DNA of 64,000 nt from Viscum album. Its lineage: Eukaryota; Streptophyta; Magnoliopsida; Santalales; Viscaceae. This document shows positions 23,331 through 37,239 of the stretch, piece by piece. Position numbers and translations under genes: made by a program. The DNA lies in NCBI GenBank assembly GCA_963277665.1, contig CAUJRU010000136.1, positions 620,001-684,000 of the forward strand. Direction: 5' to 3'. The notes under the pieces were generated by a model. That model saw only the letters and a program-made list of their open reading frames with translations. It searched no databases and was not told the DNA's origin. Each line of letters opens with the position of its first letter. Positions within the stretch are counted from its first letter, which is position 1.

Positions 23331-24899
23331 AAATAATGGAATGTTTTCTATTGTATGCTGCATCAAAATTTTTCCATCCATGGAACTTTCACCAACCTCT
23401 AACCAAAAAAATAGTGATATGGAAGGTCAAACATAAAAGGCCCCAAAAGGATCCATTCTAATCATGGAATTGTAACTATTTATATAAGTAAAATCAACTA
23501 CTCCCAATTTATCATTCCAGTCCATACTAAAGTTGAGAACAAAATCACAAAACATATACTCATGAATGTTTATATATATTCATGTCTATCCATATGACTA
23601 CGAATTTTATTCCATACTCAAACAGGTGTGAGAACTGAGTGTCTCTTAAAGGCATATCTAAAAGTGATAATTGAACTGAGGATCCCTGTTAGGAATTATA
23701 AAATAAGGAACTCTATGAAAAAGATAAATTTATTTCATGTAGAGATTTCTGAACTCCTCAACATTAGTTATATCAATAATATGTATAATGTTAGGGGATT
23801 TTCTTAGATGGTGGATAACAACACATATCAAATTATTATTTCATATGGAACAAAGAAAATCAACAATGAAGTCCATTGAGGTCTCATATGACATTCAAAT
23901 TGTGATAGGAAGTGGATGAAGAAATCCCAACGGCTTCTGGGGCTCGACCTTCACCTATTTTTATGTAAAATAAAGAGAGATGATTTCAGCAATGCCTTGT
24001 CTCATACCTGACAACCAGAATTTCCACAACATATGATACAAAATCATCATAGTTTATTTGTGCACATCCCCCTTTGATTTATTATATTATTCCATTATTA
24101 CATTTTCCACTAAAGGTACAACAAAGTGATTCTGATTACATAGAATTCCCACTTTGGAGAACAACCACTCAACGACATTCTCCCCTCCATAAAGAGAATC
24201 TCTAATTCTATGGAACTCATCATCGAGATACTTTTACTAATTAATCTACTTGAGAAGAGTGTATATAAAATAAAAATTGATAAGTAAACTTTATCCCATA
24301 AATCATGGACTCTAATAGAACACTAATTAGAAAGAGCGATCAGATTCCACTCTTTTGAATATTAGTTCACTTCATGGGTCTAAAGATTCCTTCACAATTC
24401 ATTAATGATGAAATCCCTTTTCCCTGGGGTATAGGTGACTTGAATGTGAAATGATTTTAGGTATTCAAACTGAGACCTCTGGTGTAGATTAAAAACATTT
24501 TTTAAAGAAGATATAACTCAGTCTCTTATGGTCGGAAACACGAAAACCTTTCTTTATAAAGGTAGTTCTGCTAACTCTTATGCACGTTCATCATAGTTGT
24601 CTATTAAAGGTCATGGGTAAGATACTTTTCATGTCTGGCCTATGTTGATGAGAGAAATAGGCAAAAACATGATCAGCTAACATAATAATATATCCCAAGA
24701 CTAAACCTGATTCTTCAAAGATGACCACAACGCTATGACCGGCTTCTGGATGAGTCAACACATGTGTATTAGTAAAAATGCATTTAAGATCAACAAAATT
24801 ATTATATCATTTTTAATCCCAAAAAATATTAATCCATTCAGATTTCATAAAGTCACTGGGGAATCCAACATTGAGTAGTCCTTAATGTATTGGTGGTAA

Positions 24900-25500
24900 T
24901 ACCCAGCTATACCCAATAATCTATGAATCTTGAAAACATCACAGGGTTATTCACATGTAATAATAAGGTTTAACCTATCATGATCCACATAAATACAATA
25001 TTATTACAACATGTGTCTCATGAATTTAACATCCTGAATCTAGATGTTTCAAATTGAATGTTCTTAAAATGTCATCAATTTTGGAGAAAACCCATAGCTT
25101 TTCTTAGATGACACCCATGATCCTCCTACAAAATTGAGCAAACAAAGATGTCATCTTCAAAGACTAGAACAATGTTATCAATATACTAATGAGAAATTAG
25201 TTTCTTTAACTCCATTAAGAAAAAAATTGATTTGGTTATACCAAATGGAATAAGAATATACTCTAAATGGATGTACCTACCCTAAAAGGATCGTTTTATA
25301 ATGTCAGATTATTTTTTCCTCAAGTGATGGTAATAAAAGAGATGTCAAATCTTTGGGAACAATCTCTCCCCTTTAAAAAAACATTTCATCAATAAAAGGA
25401 AATGGATAGTTATTTTCCATTACTCAATTGAGATTCTTGTAGTCAATACATAGACTATGTGGACAATCATATTTCATACTAATGGGAAATGACTCTTACC
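24900..25500 (-). pseudogene. Reverse transcriptase remnant of element C
   Basis: At about 25465-25435 on the minus strand LCIDYKNLN is readable, matching the Ty3/gypsy block R-x-C-I-D-Y-R-x-L-N. At about 25180-25145 IVLVFEDDIFVC matches the catalytic box V-V-V-F-I-D-D-I-L-V-Y, so both aspartates remain. The two are about 290 bases apart, as usual. Stops and frame changes between them rule out function. RNase H would lie at about 24.4-24.9 kb but is not cleanly readable. Confidence 0.7.
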
Positions 25501-25869
25501 TTTGTGATACACTCATGCATATAATGTTTTTCTCAAGAATATTTTAAAACTAGAACACAAATTTTTCTAATCATCTAGTTCTATATAGAATGAGGAATAG
25601 AAACTAGTTCAGTTCCAGTAGATAAGTTAGTGGAGAACTCAACTACCATTAGTTGTGGGTACCCATTGAAGTCAGAAGAAAACACATTTAGAAACTCAAT
25701 GAAAATAGGTGGGAGATAACTAATATTCTTTCTCCTGGTAAAAGGAAAACATAGATATTACTTTCCCATATACAAATAGTAAGTTCCATCTCTGCTCATC
25801 CTTGGGTCCCAATCTATCTTAGAGACACGAAAAACATCACTAGGTGTATTAAAGGACAGCCATAGAAGA

Positions 25870-26080
25870 AAACAATCAATTTGAGATTTTTTTAGAGACA
25901 GGACAATCTATCCTGAATATGATGTCAATAGTTTTAATGTTTATAACCATAAATCCCCAACTAATCACCGAATATATTGAAGATATGACACTAAAGGGAC
26001 TATAGAGATCCTTGTCTCTTTTCATACCAAGGGGTTTTTTAATATACATGACATAAGATAAATGACCCATAGGAAGATTA
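25870..26080 (-). pseudogene. Protease C-terminal remnant of element C
   Basis: The minus-strand peptide contains IKTIDIIFRIDCPVSKK, resembling the second protease block F-D-V-I-L-G-M-D-W-L-S-K. It sits upstream of the RT remnant as expected. The active-site triad further right is not clearly readable. Confidence 0.45.
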
Positions 26081-26099
26081 CAAATATTAACAATTATAG

Positions 26100-27397
26100 T
26101 TTAAATAAACCAATGAGCTTCACCCCTATAAAATAGATCATTTTGTAATGATGATTATATAGTAATGGAACCTATCATGGTTGTTGGACCTGTATCCACT
26201 TCCTCTTAATACTCCCCAACTGTGTGAAGATGCTTCATTATAGATGCATGTGGCAAGAAACCATTTTGCATGTGAATAATTTGATTTGATATAATATTTA
26301 TAAAGATTATAAGATTCTATTACCATATATGGAATATAAAAATCATAGATGAACCTATGTATGGCCCCCGAGAGTCAGTAGGAGGCACAATTATTGGGTT
26401 TTTTAGTGAAACCCATTTTTTGAATGTCCCGTCATTCCATAATGGTAGATAATAAAATTATATCTTCCTGGGAATATAGCAAGTCTCGAATGACCATGCT
26501 TCCAAAAACTAATATGAGATTCATCATGATTATTGTTTCCTCTGAAGGACCTTAGAATTCCACTAGGAGAGAAAGAAAATCCTGAAAACCCTAACATGCC
26601 AGCTAGGACAATTTCTACAATTATCACTCATCTTCCCATTGGATATAATCTCATTTTTGAAATGAACTAGTTTAAGAAATTGGTTTTTATACACTTTCAT
26701 GGTTTTATTAGCATGTTACAGTTTTAGAAACTCCATATCCTTGGACAAAAACATCAAATCTAGATATAACTAGTTTGTGAAAATAACATTGAATTTCATC
26801 CACTATAATCCCTCACACTTCTTACCCATTACCTTTGTGTCTCACCATCTTATGTCGGGTCCTTACAACATGATAGTGGCACAATTCACATTGATTTCTT
26901 CAGGTGTATACATAAACCCAAAAAATTGACCTATTGTGCTCAACCATGCCTCTGAATCCTAAGGATAATTCAATATTTTGAATGATGGTGTATTCATTAG
27001 AATAAAATCATGAGGAAAAATATTAATAACGTCTCTCTAAGGTTCCAAAGCTAGAGCCTAAACTGTTAATGAAGGTGGTGACTATCACAGAGCATAGACA
27101 GTGTGCACAATAACATCTACTAAATTTGAATCTAAAAGGGGATTCACCCACTTTTGTTCAGCAGTAGCTTACTCTTGGATTATACACACACACATTCTTA
27201 GGTAATGATACAAACCAATATTATTAGACAACAAATCAGAAAAATGAAATTAATCACAAAATATAGAAAATAAAAGAATTGGATTTCACTGTATCCAAAT
27301 AAAAAAGCAGTAGAATAGAACTAATCCCCAAGATGTCTTTCCCAAACCACCCTGGTGACACAAGGTTCAATACTGTGAGAGTTGGCTAGGCATTCAA
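26100..27397 (-). pseudogene. Presumed gag region of element C, not readable
   Basis: By position, between protease remnant and primer site, this should be gag. I see no confident capsid or zinc-knuckle wording, only short open stretches. It is listed so the interval is accounted for. Confidence 0.3.
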
Positions 27398-27409
27398 CCT
27401 CATGTACCC
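27398..27409 (-). other. Possible decayed primer binding site of element C
   Basis: On the minus strand GGGTACATGAGG shares 8 of 12 positions with TGGTATCAGAGG and lies 4 bases from the LTR end. The match is weak. Confidence 0.3.
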
Positions 27410-27413
27410 CCTC

Positions 27414-29722
27414 TGTCATGATAAGATTATGTAAATGCATACTGACATCAAAAAAAAAGATGAGCCATCTATTAATACTACATTATAAAGAATGATACTG
27501 ACTATCCTGGAAACCTAATAACCAATTTTTCCTTGAAATAGACGAATGGGTATTCCTAAACCCCATTGTTTTGTGACTAGAAACTTTTAATCATAAAAAA
27601 TTATTGTGTGAATGGTTTTTCCACAAACATTTCTGAAGTAATAAAACATTATGGTATGAACACACAAAAAGATTCTCTTTGAGGTGTTTACAAGAAATTA
27701 GATAAGTAGAAAGAATACTAGGTACTATAATAATGCACTATAAATAGAGGATGATAAACTACCCAAGTCCAAACTCAATTGAAAATCACTAAGTCCACTG
27801 GTCAACTGCTTGAACCACCACAAAGAGATGCTTTACCCCTTGAAAAACTAAAAAGGAGGTGATCTACAAACACACGAATTCTCCATTAGGGTGTGTTCTA
27901 GAAATTCCTATAGGTTCACACCAGGAATACCATAATAGAATCCAATATCAAAATAAACAAGAATGTTCTTCATGTTTTTAAAATAAAAAGTTTTGGAATA
28001 TATAGATCACATTTCAACAAATCATGATTTAGCATTATAGTGATGGATATACTTTTAATAAAAATATTTACATTTCAATCGATGTAAATAATTTCATAAA
28101 TGGTTCTTTATAGAAATAAAACTTTTTAAAATTGTATCATTTAAATTTTTTTATATAAAATAATTTATATAAATCAAAAGAAATGTATAAAAGTTTACAA
28201 AAATTGAATTTATTCAATTGAAATAAAAAAAAATTCACAAATTTTCACATTCCTAATAAAATATGATATTTATAGGCAATAGAGACACCACACTCTAAGT
28301 GATATGGAAAATAAGCACATAAATCCCTTTGTACCAAGGCCAAAGAGGTCTCATCACCATCTCCTAAGTGATATAATCTACTGATATGAAGTTTTAAATC
28401 ATTGTAAATCCTAAAGTTTCATTCAAATATCCCACTAACTACCTATTTATATCGTGTTATATAGTTCAAGAAACAATGGGAAAGTAATTTCAATCATTAT
28501 TAAAATAAAATTAATCCCATTTTCTATTTCAAATATGTAAATTTTCCATTCAAAACCCATACCAGGACCTAAATAAAACACCTTCCTTTTCACGAAGATA
28601 AAAACCTATGGTTTCCATAAAAATAATTTTCATAAAAATTTCAAAAATATGGGTTTGAAATCAATTCACCATTTTATTTCATAATCCAATTTCAATATTA
28701 AATTCAAAATTTTAATTTTAAAATAAATTCCGTCAATATCATAATAAACCCCAAATTTAATGGAATTGGGGGTTTTCATAATTTTTCACAAAAAACATTT
28801 CCACAATTAAATTAAAAAAATAAACTGAATTGATTTTCATAAAATCCAGAATTTAAATTTAAAAAATTTCCCTAAACACACCCCAATTCAATGGAATTTT
28901 GGGCTTTTCCAATTTCATTCCAAAAACTGCATTTTCATAAAAAACATAATTCAATGGAATTGTGTTTTTTACAATATAAAAATTGAAATCGATTTAATAA
29001 AAAAAGAAATTTCATTTAATTATAAGTATTGTAATAAAAAAAATTAGGTTAAATATGAATTGGGCATTATAACAGAACCACCTACCTTAGGATCAATATT
29101 CCTCAAATCACAAATCTTTGAACAGAAAACTCCAATGGAGAACTGAGAAAAAAATGATATACGAATAAAACCAAGGTTTAGATCATAAAAGGTGGGTATT
29201 AGATCCAAAAATAAAAATGGGTATTCATGAAACCCAAAGTATTAGAATAGAGATCACAGGTTAATGAGATCGGGGTGAGGAAACTAACCTAGAGAAGATC
29301 TAAGGGAACTCGTCTAGATTCTAACCACTTCAAGGAGGGATTTTAGGGTCCAAAAAACATTTTTAGGACCACCAAGGATGGAATAAATATATATTATGTC
29401 GTACCAGTCCATCGAGGGCCTAATAAGTTGGTTTGGTAATTTTTAATCCAAATTCAGATTAATTAAATTCCTATTTGTATGATTTCCTTGGCAGAGGTGA
29501 AAGTTTAGAAAAACCATGTTCATTATGTGTGTATATTTTAAATGGGAAGCATAGTTTATACTATAAGGATACATGGTATTTTAACCATCTAAAAATAAGG
29601 AAAAACCCTCACCTATTTGTTTTAGGTTTCACATTGAATGGGTGGACAGTTTGGGTGAACCATGTGCCAACTGTACAACAACCCATAAATTTCCAAACTC
29701 ATAAAAATTCAACCATATAACA
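27414..29722 (-). repeat. 5' LTR of element C (right copy)
   Basis: Minus-strand orientation: starts TGTTATATGG at 29722 and ends CATGACA at 27414. It is collinear with 20453-22781 over its length but much diverged. Confidence 0.7.
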
Positions 29723-32700
29723 ACCCCAATGAAACCCAACCAAATTAGGGAAGAAAGTGTCGTTAAGGAATAACTAAAAGAATTCATAGGATTTTAATGA
29801 TGATTTTAAAATGAAATGTACATCTTCATCTAGAATTTTTGAAATGATCATTTAATGACATTATTCATGTGTGATGCCATCCTTTGATGATTATTACGAC
29901 ACTTTGGAAATATGATTCAATAGCATGATTAATATTTTTTCTATAGATGGCCTATCGTTAAGATTATAATATTTTTGAAAAACACATTTATTATCCACAT
30001 TTTTCTATGATAATATGATAAATGATTTATCATCTCAAGTTATTTATATGAATCGGTTTTTATTACATGATGGTTGGGTCTATTATTTCACTCTAATAAA
30101 ATGGATATTGGGATATTGATAACCCCATATATGATGGTTATGATCATAGAGAAGAATTAAAATAGTTTTTTTATTGTATTTATTATTAAGTATGATGTAT
30201 ACTATATATTCTCAAAGAAATATGTGTTGGAATGATATCAACTAGATTTCTTTAATGTATTAATGCATGGTAATGATTTTTTCATCTATAATGATTGTAA
30301 TATTAATGTAAGTCAGTGTGAATAGATTTTTCCCATTTTTATTTGCGAGTATGGTCTCTTTTTTCCAATAATCACATGAGTATTTCTATATACTATATCA
30401 TTTTTTTCAGGTTCTTAAGATTTTGTTTTTCTTATGATCAATTTAAAAGGCTTATATTCTTAACTCTTGAATGATAACTAAAACCTTACAACCCTTTTTA
30501 CCAAACTTATATATTTTATTTTATTCTTGGTCTTATGATCTATAATTTTCTGAGTATGATTATTTTTTGTTGAGAACATGCACATTAATATGTAATCCCA
30601 CCACTATGATCATCTTATCCTCTAAAGATTAATAAGAACCATGTTTACCCTTAATGAGAAAATGATCTCACAATATCTAATTTTATTCTTACCATTGATA
30701 TGATGAATTGATTATATATCATATGTTTAGGATTATTTCTATATTGTCAGATATTTATGGTATATGTAGATGATCAATTTTGAAATAAAATGAATGAGTA
30801 TATAGTCTCTAAATATACTTAACATTTATACTACACAAGTATTTATTTATAAAAAATAATTAATATTAATCTATAAATATGTAATATCTATTTATAATAA
30901 ATGATGGCCATTACATCCCATCAAATGGCAAACAAAATAATTTTTTGTGATTATGTATGGACTATTGTCTCTATTATGTAACATATTTCATTTTTCTACA
31001 CCACCATACGTGGATTTTTTCTAAAAGTTTACAATATTAATAAATTGGATATTCATGATATAATTATTATTCTGTATACAATAAATACCTTCCAAAGGAT
31101 CAAGGAAAATAATTTCAAAACTAAACCATGAAGGATAAATGAAACTGTTACAAAATCTTGATTTTAGCGGAGAATTTTTAAAAGATGGGTAATTGAAAAT
31201 TATGAATGAATCCCACCAGGTATGAAAAATATTAATTAGTTTATGATATATATGGATATTAAATATAAATTTACCATATATGTTGTTAGAGTGTGTATGA
31301 TTTATGTTATAACATAATCTAGGTTAATGTTCTAATATCATTTTAGTCGGGGTTATGAAAGTTGAAACATTAATTAATTAAATGTTACTATCTCCCTCTC
31401 CCTCCTTTATACATCATATATATTTTGATCCTCTAGTTATTTGTGTAATTTTCAAATAATAAATAATTTTTCAGACTTTTATACTAATGAATATTAAAAT
31501 AAGGTTTTATAGAATTTCTGATGTTATTTGTTCTTTAAGATCTAGAATATTTTTCAATGATATTTATATTCTTTAAAATGAATATTGAATTATAATTTAT
31601 TATTATAAAATTATTTTATAATGTAATTTTCAATATAATGATTCATTCTTTACCACAAATTTAAATTATTTTTTTTATTTTTTATATAGAAAGTATATTT
31701 TATGTTTTACAAAAATGTGGAACGAATTTTTTAAAATTTATATAGAATTAACATATGTTTTCACAATCATAACTATAATTATTTTGTATATTATCATTAA
31801 TATTTTAACTTTTTTAAACAAAATACTTTCCCCATTTAATTAATAATTATTAGGACTTAATTTCTATTAACAGAAGAGGATGTTTCCTATTTATTTTCCA
31901 AAAATATTTAAACAACTTTAATTGTAGTGTATATTATCATTTTCAATGTTTTTAATAGAATATTAAACATAAAATGGTATAGATAAAATTATTTAATCCA
32001 CATTAATTCCTCATATGTCTTGTGATGATTATTTTATAAAGATGATTTTATGATTCCAATTTCATTACAATTGGTTAATTAAGATATGATAAAATTATTG
32101 TGGATTTTTTTTCCTACAAATATGTATCATTTTAAATATGTGATGGGTGGGCTAGTAAAAATATTTCCCTATAATTTATTTTTAAATATTTATATCCTCA
32201 TAGATAATATTAATGTAAATTGTCTTTGATCATAATCTAATATTGTATTTTTTCAATGAATGAGAAAGGATTATATAGTGATCATAATACACTATGAGAC
32301 TCTATCTATAATGTTATGATTTTCCTAGTAGAGATCCATAGAAAATGAGAATATTTTCAATGATTATGACTCCACCACACTCGTATGACATATTTTTATT
32401 ATTTTGATATTCTCTAATAGAAAATGATTTATTATAAATGACTATGTTCTCTAATGAATCATGAATTTTTTTTTGAAAATGTTTTATTACCTGAATCATG
32501 ATTTATGATTTATAAATGAATGGGGATGAATTATGTGACTTATGAATAGGATGTCATACACTAATTCGGATCTTATATTTAGGATATTAAATTGATGTAT
32601 CACAGGTTAATCCTGACTCAAATTCCAATCTCACCAATTCTATAATTTACATTTCCCAAGGTTATGATCATATTTATTATGTATGAAATTTCTAAGAATG

Positions 32701-32998
32701 GTAACACATCAGAATAATACTATGTGAGATAATGAAGACCATTCATGAAATAATTAGATTCTGTATCTATTCTCCAAACACAAAAAACATTCTGGGTTCT
32801 TGGGAATTTAATACAGTAAGATCAATTTAATATTAATCTAAAATAATATTGTATTTATTTTATGGATTTCTAGTGGAACCTAAAAAAACATACAAGTGAT
32901 GTGATGTACCCTTATGCAGTTTTTCTATTCCGTAGGCACCAATGGATGGAGGATAAATACATAAATATAAACCGTATTATACATGTAATAAAGAGAGT
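29723..32998. other. AT-rich spacer without recognisable genes
   Basis: About 3.3 kb of AT-rich DNA. No open stretch carries recognisable domain wording, and there is no LTR pair or RNA gene. Probably old repeat DNA. Element D is inserted at its right edge, with AGAGT as the left target-site copy at 32994-32998. Confidence 0.6.
32994..32998. repeat. Left target-site duplication of element D (AGAGT)
   Basis: AGAGT before the 5' LTR versus AGTGT at 42174-42178 after the 3' LTR: four of five bases agree, consistent with one mutation since insertion. Confidence 0.6.
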
Positions 32999-35021
32999 TG
33001 TAGTATTCTCATTTGGAGTTATGTGACGTTTTTATGCCTTTTTATGTGGTTAATGTTATTGGGTAATGTTTGGGAGAGTTTTGGATGATTTTGGGATGGA
33101 TTTGGGGGTTTTCTAAGGGAGCATGACTTGAGCACAGTTAGGGAAAACCATGAAAGATATTTTGGTAACTAGGAAAGTAGAGGTAGTGGTCTTAACATGG
33201 TTTGTTCAAGGTATGTCTAACCATGTGAGGGAAAAAATCGGGATCCATGTTGAGGTAGTAGCATGCTCTTAGTTAGTTCATGGTTTTCCTTACCATTCGA
33301 GAAAACCATGTGATGTAATAAAAAAAGGGGTTTCAAATCTAGTCCTGGTCGGTATTTTCCCTAAACCCTCCATTATTCCTCTCAATAGAGCCTCACTCAA
33401 GATTTTTGGTTGTCAACGGCTAGAGGGGCTCTCCCATAAAATTCGGAAGCAATTTGATGGGTTTCCAAGATTTGGTGGGGGTGATTACTCTACAGTAACT
33501 CTCCACTCTTGGTTCCCTCTTGGTTTTCCTTAGATCTAGTTCAACCTCTCTATAATTTTTCTAGATCTACACTCATTTCATATAGATCTAGGTCTTTTAT
33601 TTCATAAAATGTTAAAGGTTGGGTGTGATGATGATGGGAAAGGGTAACTAAGGTGAATTTGTGGAGGTTTTACCCGAATTTGGGGTGTGTTGGTGCGATA
33701 TGTCAATTTCAACAAAACCATAAGGAAGGTGGACTCTCTCTCGACTCCATTTGGAGAAAACTAGAAGCTTTGTTTTCAATTATTTGGGTTTTCTAGAAAT
33801 TAATTATGATTAAGAATTTAAAATCTTGTTAGAAATACATTTTGTGAGGATTTATGGATTTTTTTGGGAAAGTAGGTTGTTGCTGTGAAATTTGTATTGT
33901 TGTTAGATCTTAAAATGATGATTTTAAAATCAATGCCCTAGGTTGATTTATGGAAATGGTTTTTGAAAGTGGTTTTTAATAAATAGTGTTGTTTTATTAA
34001 TATATAATATTGCATGAATGATTTTAAGGGAGTTTTTCATTATGAAATCACTATTTTCATAATGTTGTGGCATTGGTGCGATATATGCTTGTTTACTGGC
34101 TTGAAACATGGATGTTTTGGGGGAATGATGAGAAGTGGATGGGGAGTACCACTATAAAGAGGGGATGGATAGTGGACAGATGGTCTACCATCAATGAAAA
34201 GTGAGCATAAAGTACCACTAGATTGGAAAAGTAGTAAACGATCCTGGATGGTAAGTTCCACTGTTGTTGTTTATCGATTTGGGTGTGTGAAACACTATAG
34301 TTATGCTATGTTTGTGTGTTTTTATGAAGGTGGAATCAATTGTGATATTATGAAATGGTAAACTAGATTATTTATTGATTATTGGATTTCCCTTTTGTTG
34401 TATGGTTTGAGTGAAAAATGGGTTTGTAAGGGTGTGTTTGGCTTGTTGGTAATTGTTTCACTATTTTATGTTTTATATAAAATGTTTTATATAAATGTGA
34501 TAACGGCACTATCCTAGTGCCATGTGTAGTGTAGTAATTTGGAAAAAACCTACTAAGTATTTGTACCACTGACTACATGCGAGCTTTGGTTCTTTTGAAG
34601 ATGTCATTTTCTGGGATACAAGTAAGGGTAAATCATCTTATTTTTCTAGCGGTTCGTCCTGAAAGCTTGTATGGTTTTGTGGTGCTTGGAGATTAGAGAT
34701 TGGCTTGGAGCTATATAGTTGTGTCATAGCCTCTTAGGTTCTGATTTTTTAGTCTTTTTCTTGGTACTCAACCAATGGATTATTTTGTCTTGGTTGTATT
34801 GGCCCTTTTTTAGTTGTAAACATTTTTGGAATATATAATATAGTTATGGTTGGTTTTTTCTTGTGGGGATGGTTGGTTTATTCTATGGAAAAATCATACC
34901 GAACTTATTATTGAAGGCCTTGTAACTAATTTCCAACATTTGGAACTTTGGGAATGTCACTTAAGGTGTAGTAGTATCTCACTACCTTCTCAAACCAATA
35001 AGGAAGTGGTGGGTCATTACA
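32999..35021 (+). repeat. 5' LTR of element D
   Basis: Starts TGTAGTATTC and ends GGGTCATTACA. Non-coding. Shares long collinear blocks with 40155-42173, for example GGGAAAACCATGAAAGAT. Confidence 0.85.
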
Positions 35022-35023
35022 AG

Positions 35024-35035
35024 TGGTGTCAGTTT
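35024..35035 (+). other. Primer binding site of element D, diverged initiator tRNA-Met type
   Basis: TGGTGTCAGTTT, two bases after the LTR, matches the expected TGGTATCAGAGC at 8 of 12 positions, including seven of the first eight. Confidence 0.6.
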
Positions 35036-35589
35036 GTTTGGTCCCTGAATTTCAAGTGAAAGTATTTGTTTGATCATTTTACATAACTTTTTGGTATTTC
35101 TATTGATATTCATTCTTGTTCTAGTCCGTGACGTGGGATGGTAGCAAGGATTATAATTATCAGAACATGAAATGTATAGTATAAAAGGACGTAGCAAACC
35201 ATTATATGATGAACTTCAAGTTACCAGGGAATTAGGTACGTAAGTATTTTGGAGACATTTTTTGGCATTACAAATCTCATTGTCGTGGGTGTGGCCAAGG
35301 AGATGAGAATGTAATGCCTGGTGAAATGACTTCCCATTATGATTCATATTTCATTAGCATACTGATTTATGTTGTTCTATATATATATATATGGATTTCT
35401 AAAAAATATTGAAATTATTTTCAAATGTGCTAATTTGAAATGCGGAAAGATGTGGTATTTTGGAAATGGATCAATTTTCAAAACATGGTGGAATTTTAAA
35501 AAGTGGTGAAACATGGGAAATGTAGTTGAATTTAAAATTATAATACTTTTATTTCTATGGGAGTAAGACTTTTGGATGTTTTTCTATTG

Positions 35590-36575
35590 ATAGAGATGGA
35601 CCCAGGTATGTTTCTTAGAGGCCAACCAGAGGAAGCTGCTGAAAATGTGGTGTCACTTGAGCCCCAGGTGAACCAATAGATACTACAAATTATAGTTCAA
35701 GCTTTCTAAGAAGTGGAATGTTTGAAAAACGTAGATGAGCCGAATCATGGGGATCATGTAGTTCAGTTTCAAAATCTGGATGCACCCATCATTAGGGGTG
35801 ATTCAGAGTTGGAAAGGGAAAAAGTGTGATTGAACAAAATGAACATAATTTTTGAATTCTCTAAGACACTAGTAAAACTAAATGTAAAGATAGTGACTTA
35901 CATGTTGGAAAATCATTCCCTTCAGTGGTGGGAGTTTCTGATCCAAGCTATAATTGACCAAGGTAAGACATGGGAGGGTATTGAGGAATTGTTTAATAAA
36001 CAATAATACCCTCATACATTCATACATTCATAATTCAGAACATTAAAAATACTTTAGGCTGAAGAAAGATAACCTCTTAGTAACAGAATATGTAGCTAAT
36101 TTTATAAAATTATTGTGGTTTTCACTCATGGTGGGGGAAGTACATCGTTGAAGGAATTATATTTTCAATTATGGTTAAGGAATGAAAATAATTCTAAAAT
36201 ATTAGTGATTTTTATAAGTGATTATAGAGAAATAGTGAATAGAGAAATAATAGTTGAATGATATATCTTTGAGGCTACAGACGGGGGAAGTATGTTTTTA
36301 CTCTTAGGAAATAGTGTGAACTCTAATGCTAGGTTCAAGAGGAATAGGAAAAATTGTTTCCTTGATGAAATTATATATCAGAATCCAATAGTGGGATCAG
36401 TGAATATTCTTCCAAATCCTCCAGGTAATCTGGGTTGTTTTTGGTGGGTTTATATAGGCCACATAAAGCAGGATTTTATGAAAAAACCTCGAGAATGTCA
36501 CAACTGTAAGAAGATGGGGGATCTTAAACAATATTATTATAATTCACATAGTTCTGATGTTCATGACACTCCTTA
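35590..36575 (+). pseudogene. Gag remnant of element D
   Basis: An ATG at 35597 begins a short gag-like start. Around 35900-36000 the peptide SLQWWEFLIQAIIDQGKTWEGIEELFNKQ resembles the capsid block A-x-x-W-W ... W-x-x-F-x-x-x-F. A single zinc-knuckle relic, ECHNCKKMGDLKQYYYN, lies near 36500 and has lost the knuckle His and last Cys. There are several stops and frame changes. Confidence 0.6.
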
Positions 36576-36764
36576 GGGGTCACAGGTGTCCTATTATTCA
36601 ATGGGATGTGGTAGAATCATACCCCCCATCAATAGAGTAATGTCAGTCATGGTGATTCAATAAATACCACGACTCCTCAATATGGTAATAAAGAGTAGAG
36701 TGTGGTCGGAAATCAGTTGTTTGGAGTTGAGAAGGTTGTGATGGATGATTAAACGGGACTATCC

Positions 36765-37146
36765 ACTATACGAGGTATGATTATTTTAAATTCCACCTTG
36801 ATCCAAGCATTCTTTGATAAGGGTGACACACATTCTTTCATTTCTTCTTTTGTTTTTAGTCGGATTGGTTTATCAATGGAAATTATACCTTTTGTTTTAA
36901 AAAATAAAAATCTTCTAGGTTAAAGAGAGTATTGAGACTTCCCATGTAAAGGATATTGTATAGTTGTATATGGGTTGAGTTGATGTGGGAATTCTTATTT
37001 CTTGAGATGTATGCGCATGACATAATCCTGGGAATGAATTGTTTACCAATGTTTAAGGCCCAATTCAACTATTATGAAATAAGGGTTTGTTACACGATGG
37101 ATGACGGTTTCAAACACCTCTATAGAGATGAGAATAATGAAAAATA
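36765..37146 (+). pseudogene. Protease remnant of element D
   Basis: STLIQAFFDKGDTHSFIS at about 36792-36850 matches the protease active-site block, but the D-T/S-G triad reads D-K-G. MYAHDIILGMNCLPMF at about 37010-37060 matches the second block (D-I-I-L-G-M-D-W-L). A frame change separates the two. Inactive. Confidence 0.75.
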
Positions 37147-37239
37147 GGGTGCTATAGGATTTTTGGCACCAAATGTTGGCATTATCTCATATCAGTTAGT
37201 AGAATTTTCATTGGAATCAAAGGAAAGAGTATAACAGAA

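Larger units (their letters stand above)
20453..29722 (-). mobile_element. Element C: old minus-strand Ty3/gypsy retrotransposon, about 9.3 kb
   Basis: Two related 2.3-kb direct repeats (about 20453-22781 and 27414-29722) flank a minus-strand internal region with integrase, RT, protease and gag remnants in order from left to right. Shared LTR landmarks include the stretch ACCACCTACCT(A/T)GGATCA near the middle-right of each copy and a region with TCTCATCACCATC or a variant. The LTR copies differ heavily, by roughly a quarter by eye, so this is an old insertion. Flanking bases AGTGA and ACCCC do not match, so no target duplication is seen; the left boundary may be off by about 5 bases. Confidence 0.75.

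Noticed and set aside
20448..29727. Target-site duplication for element C
   Set aside because: Flanking pentamers AGTGA and ACCCC do not match, and shifting the boundary a few bases did not produce a match.
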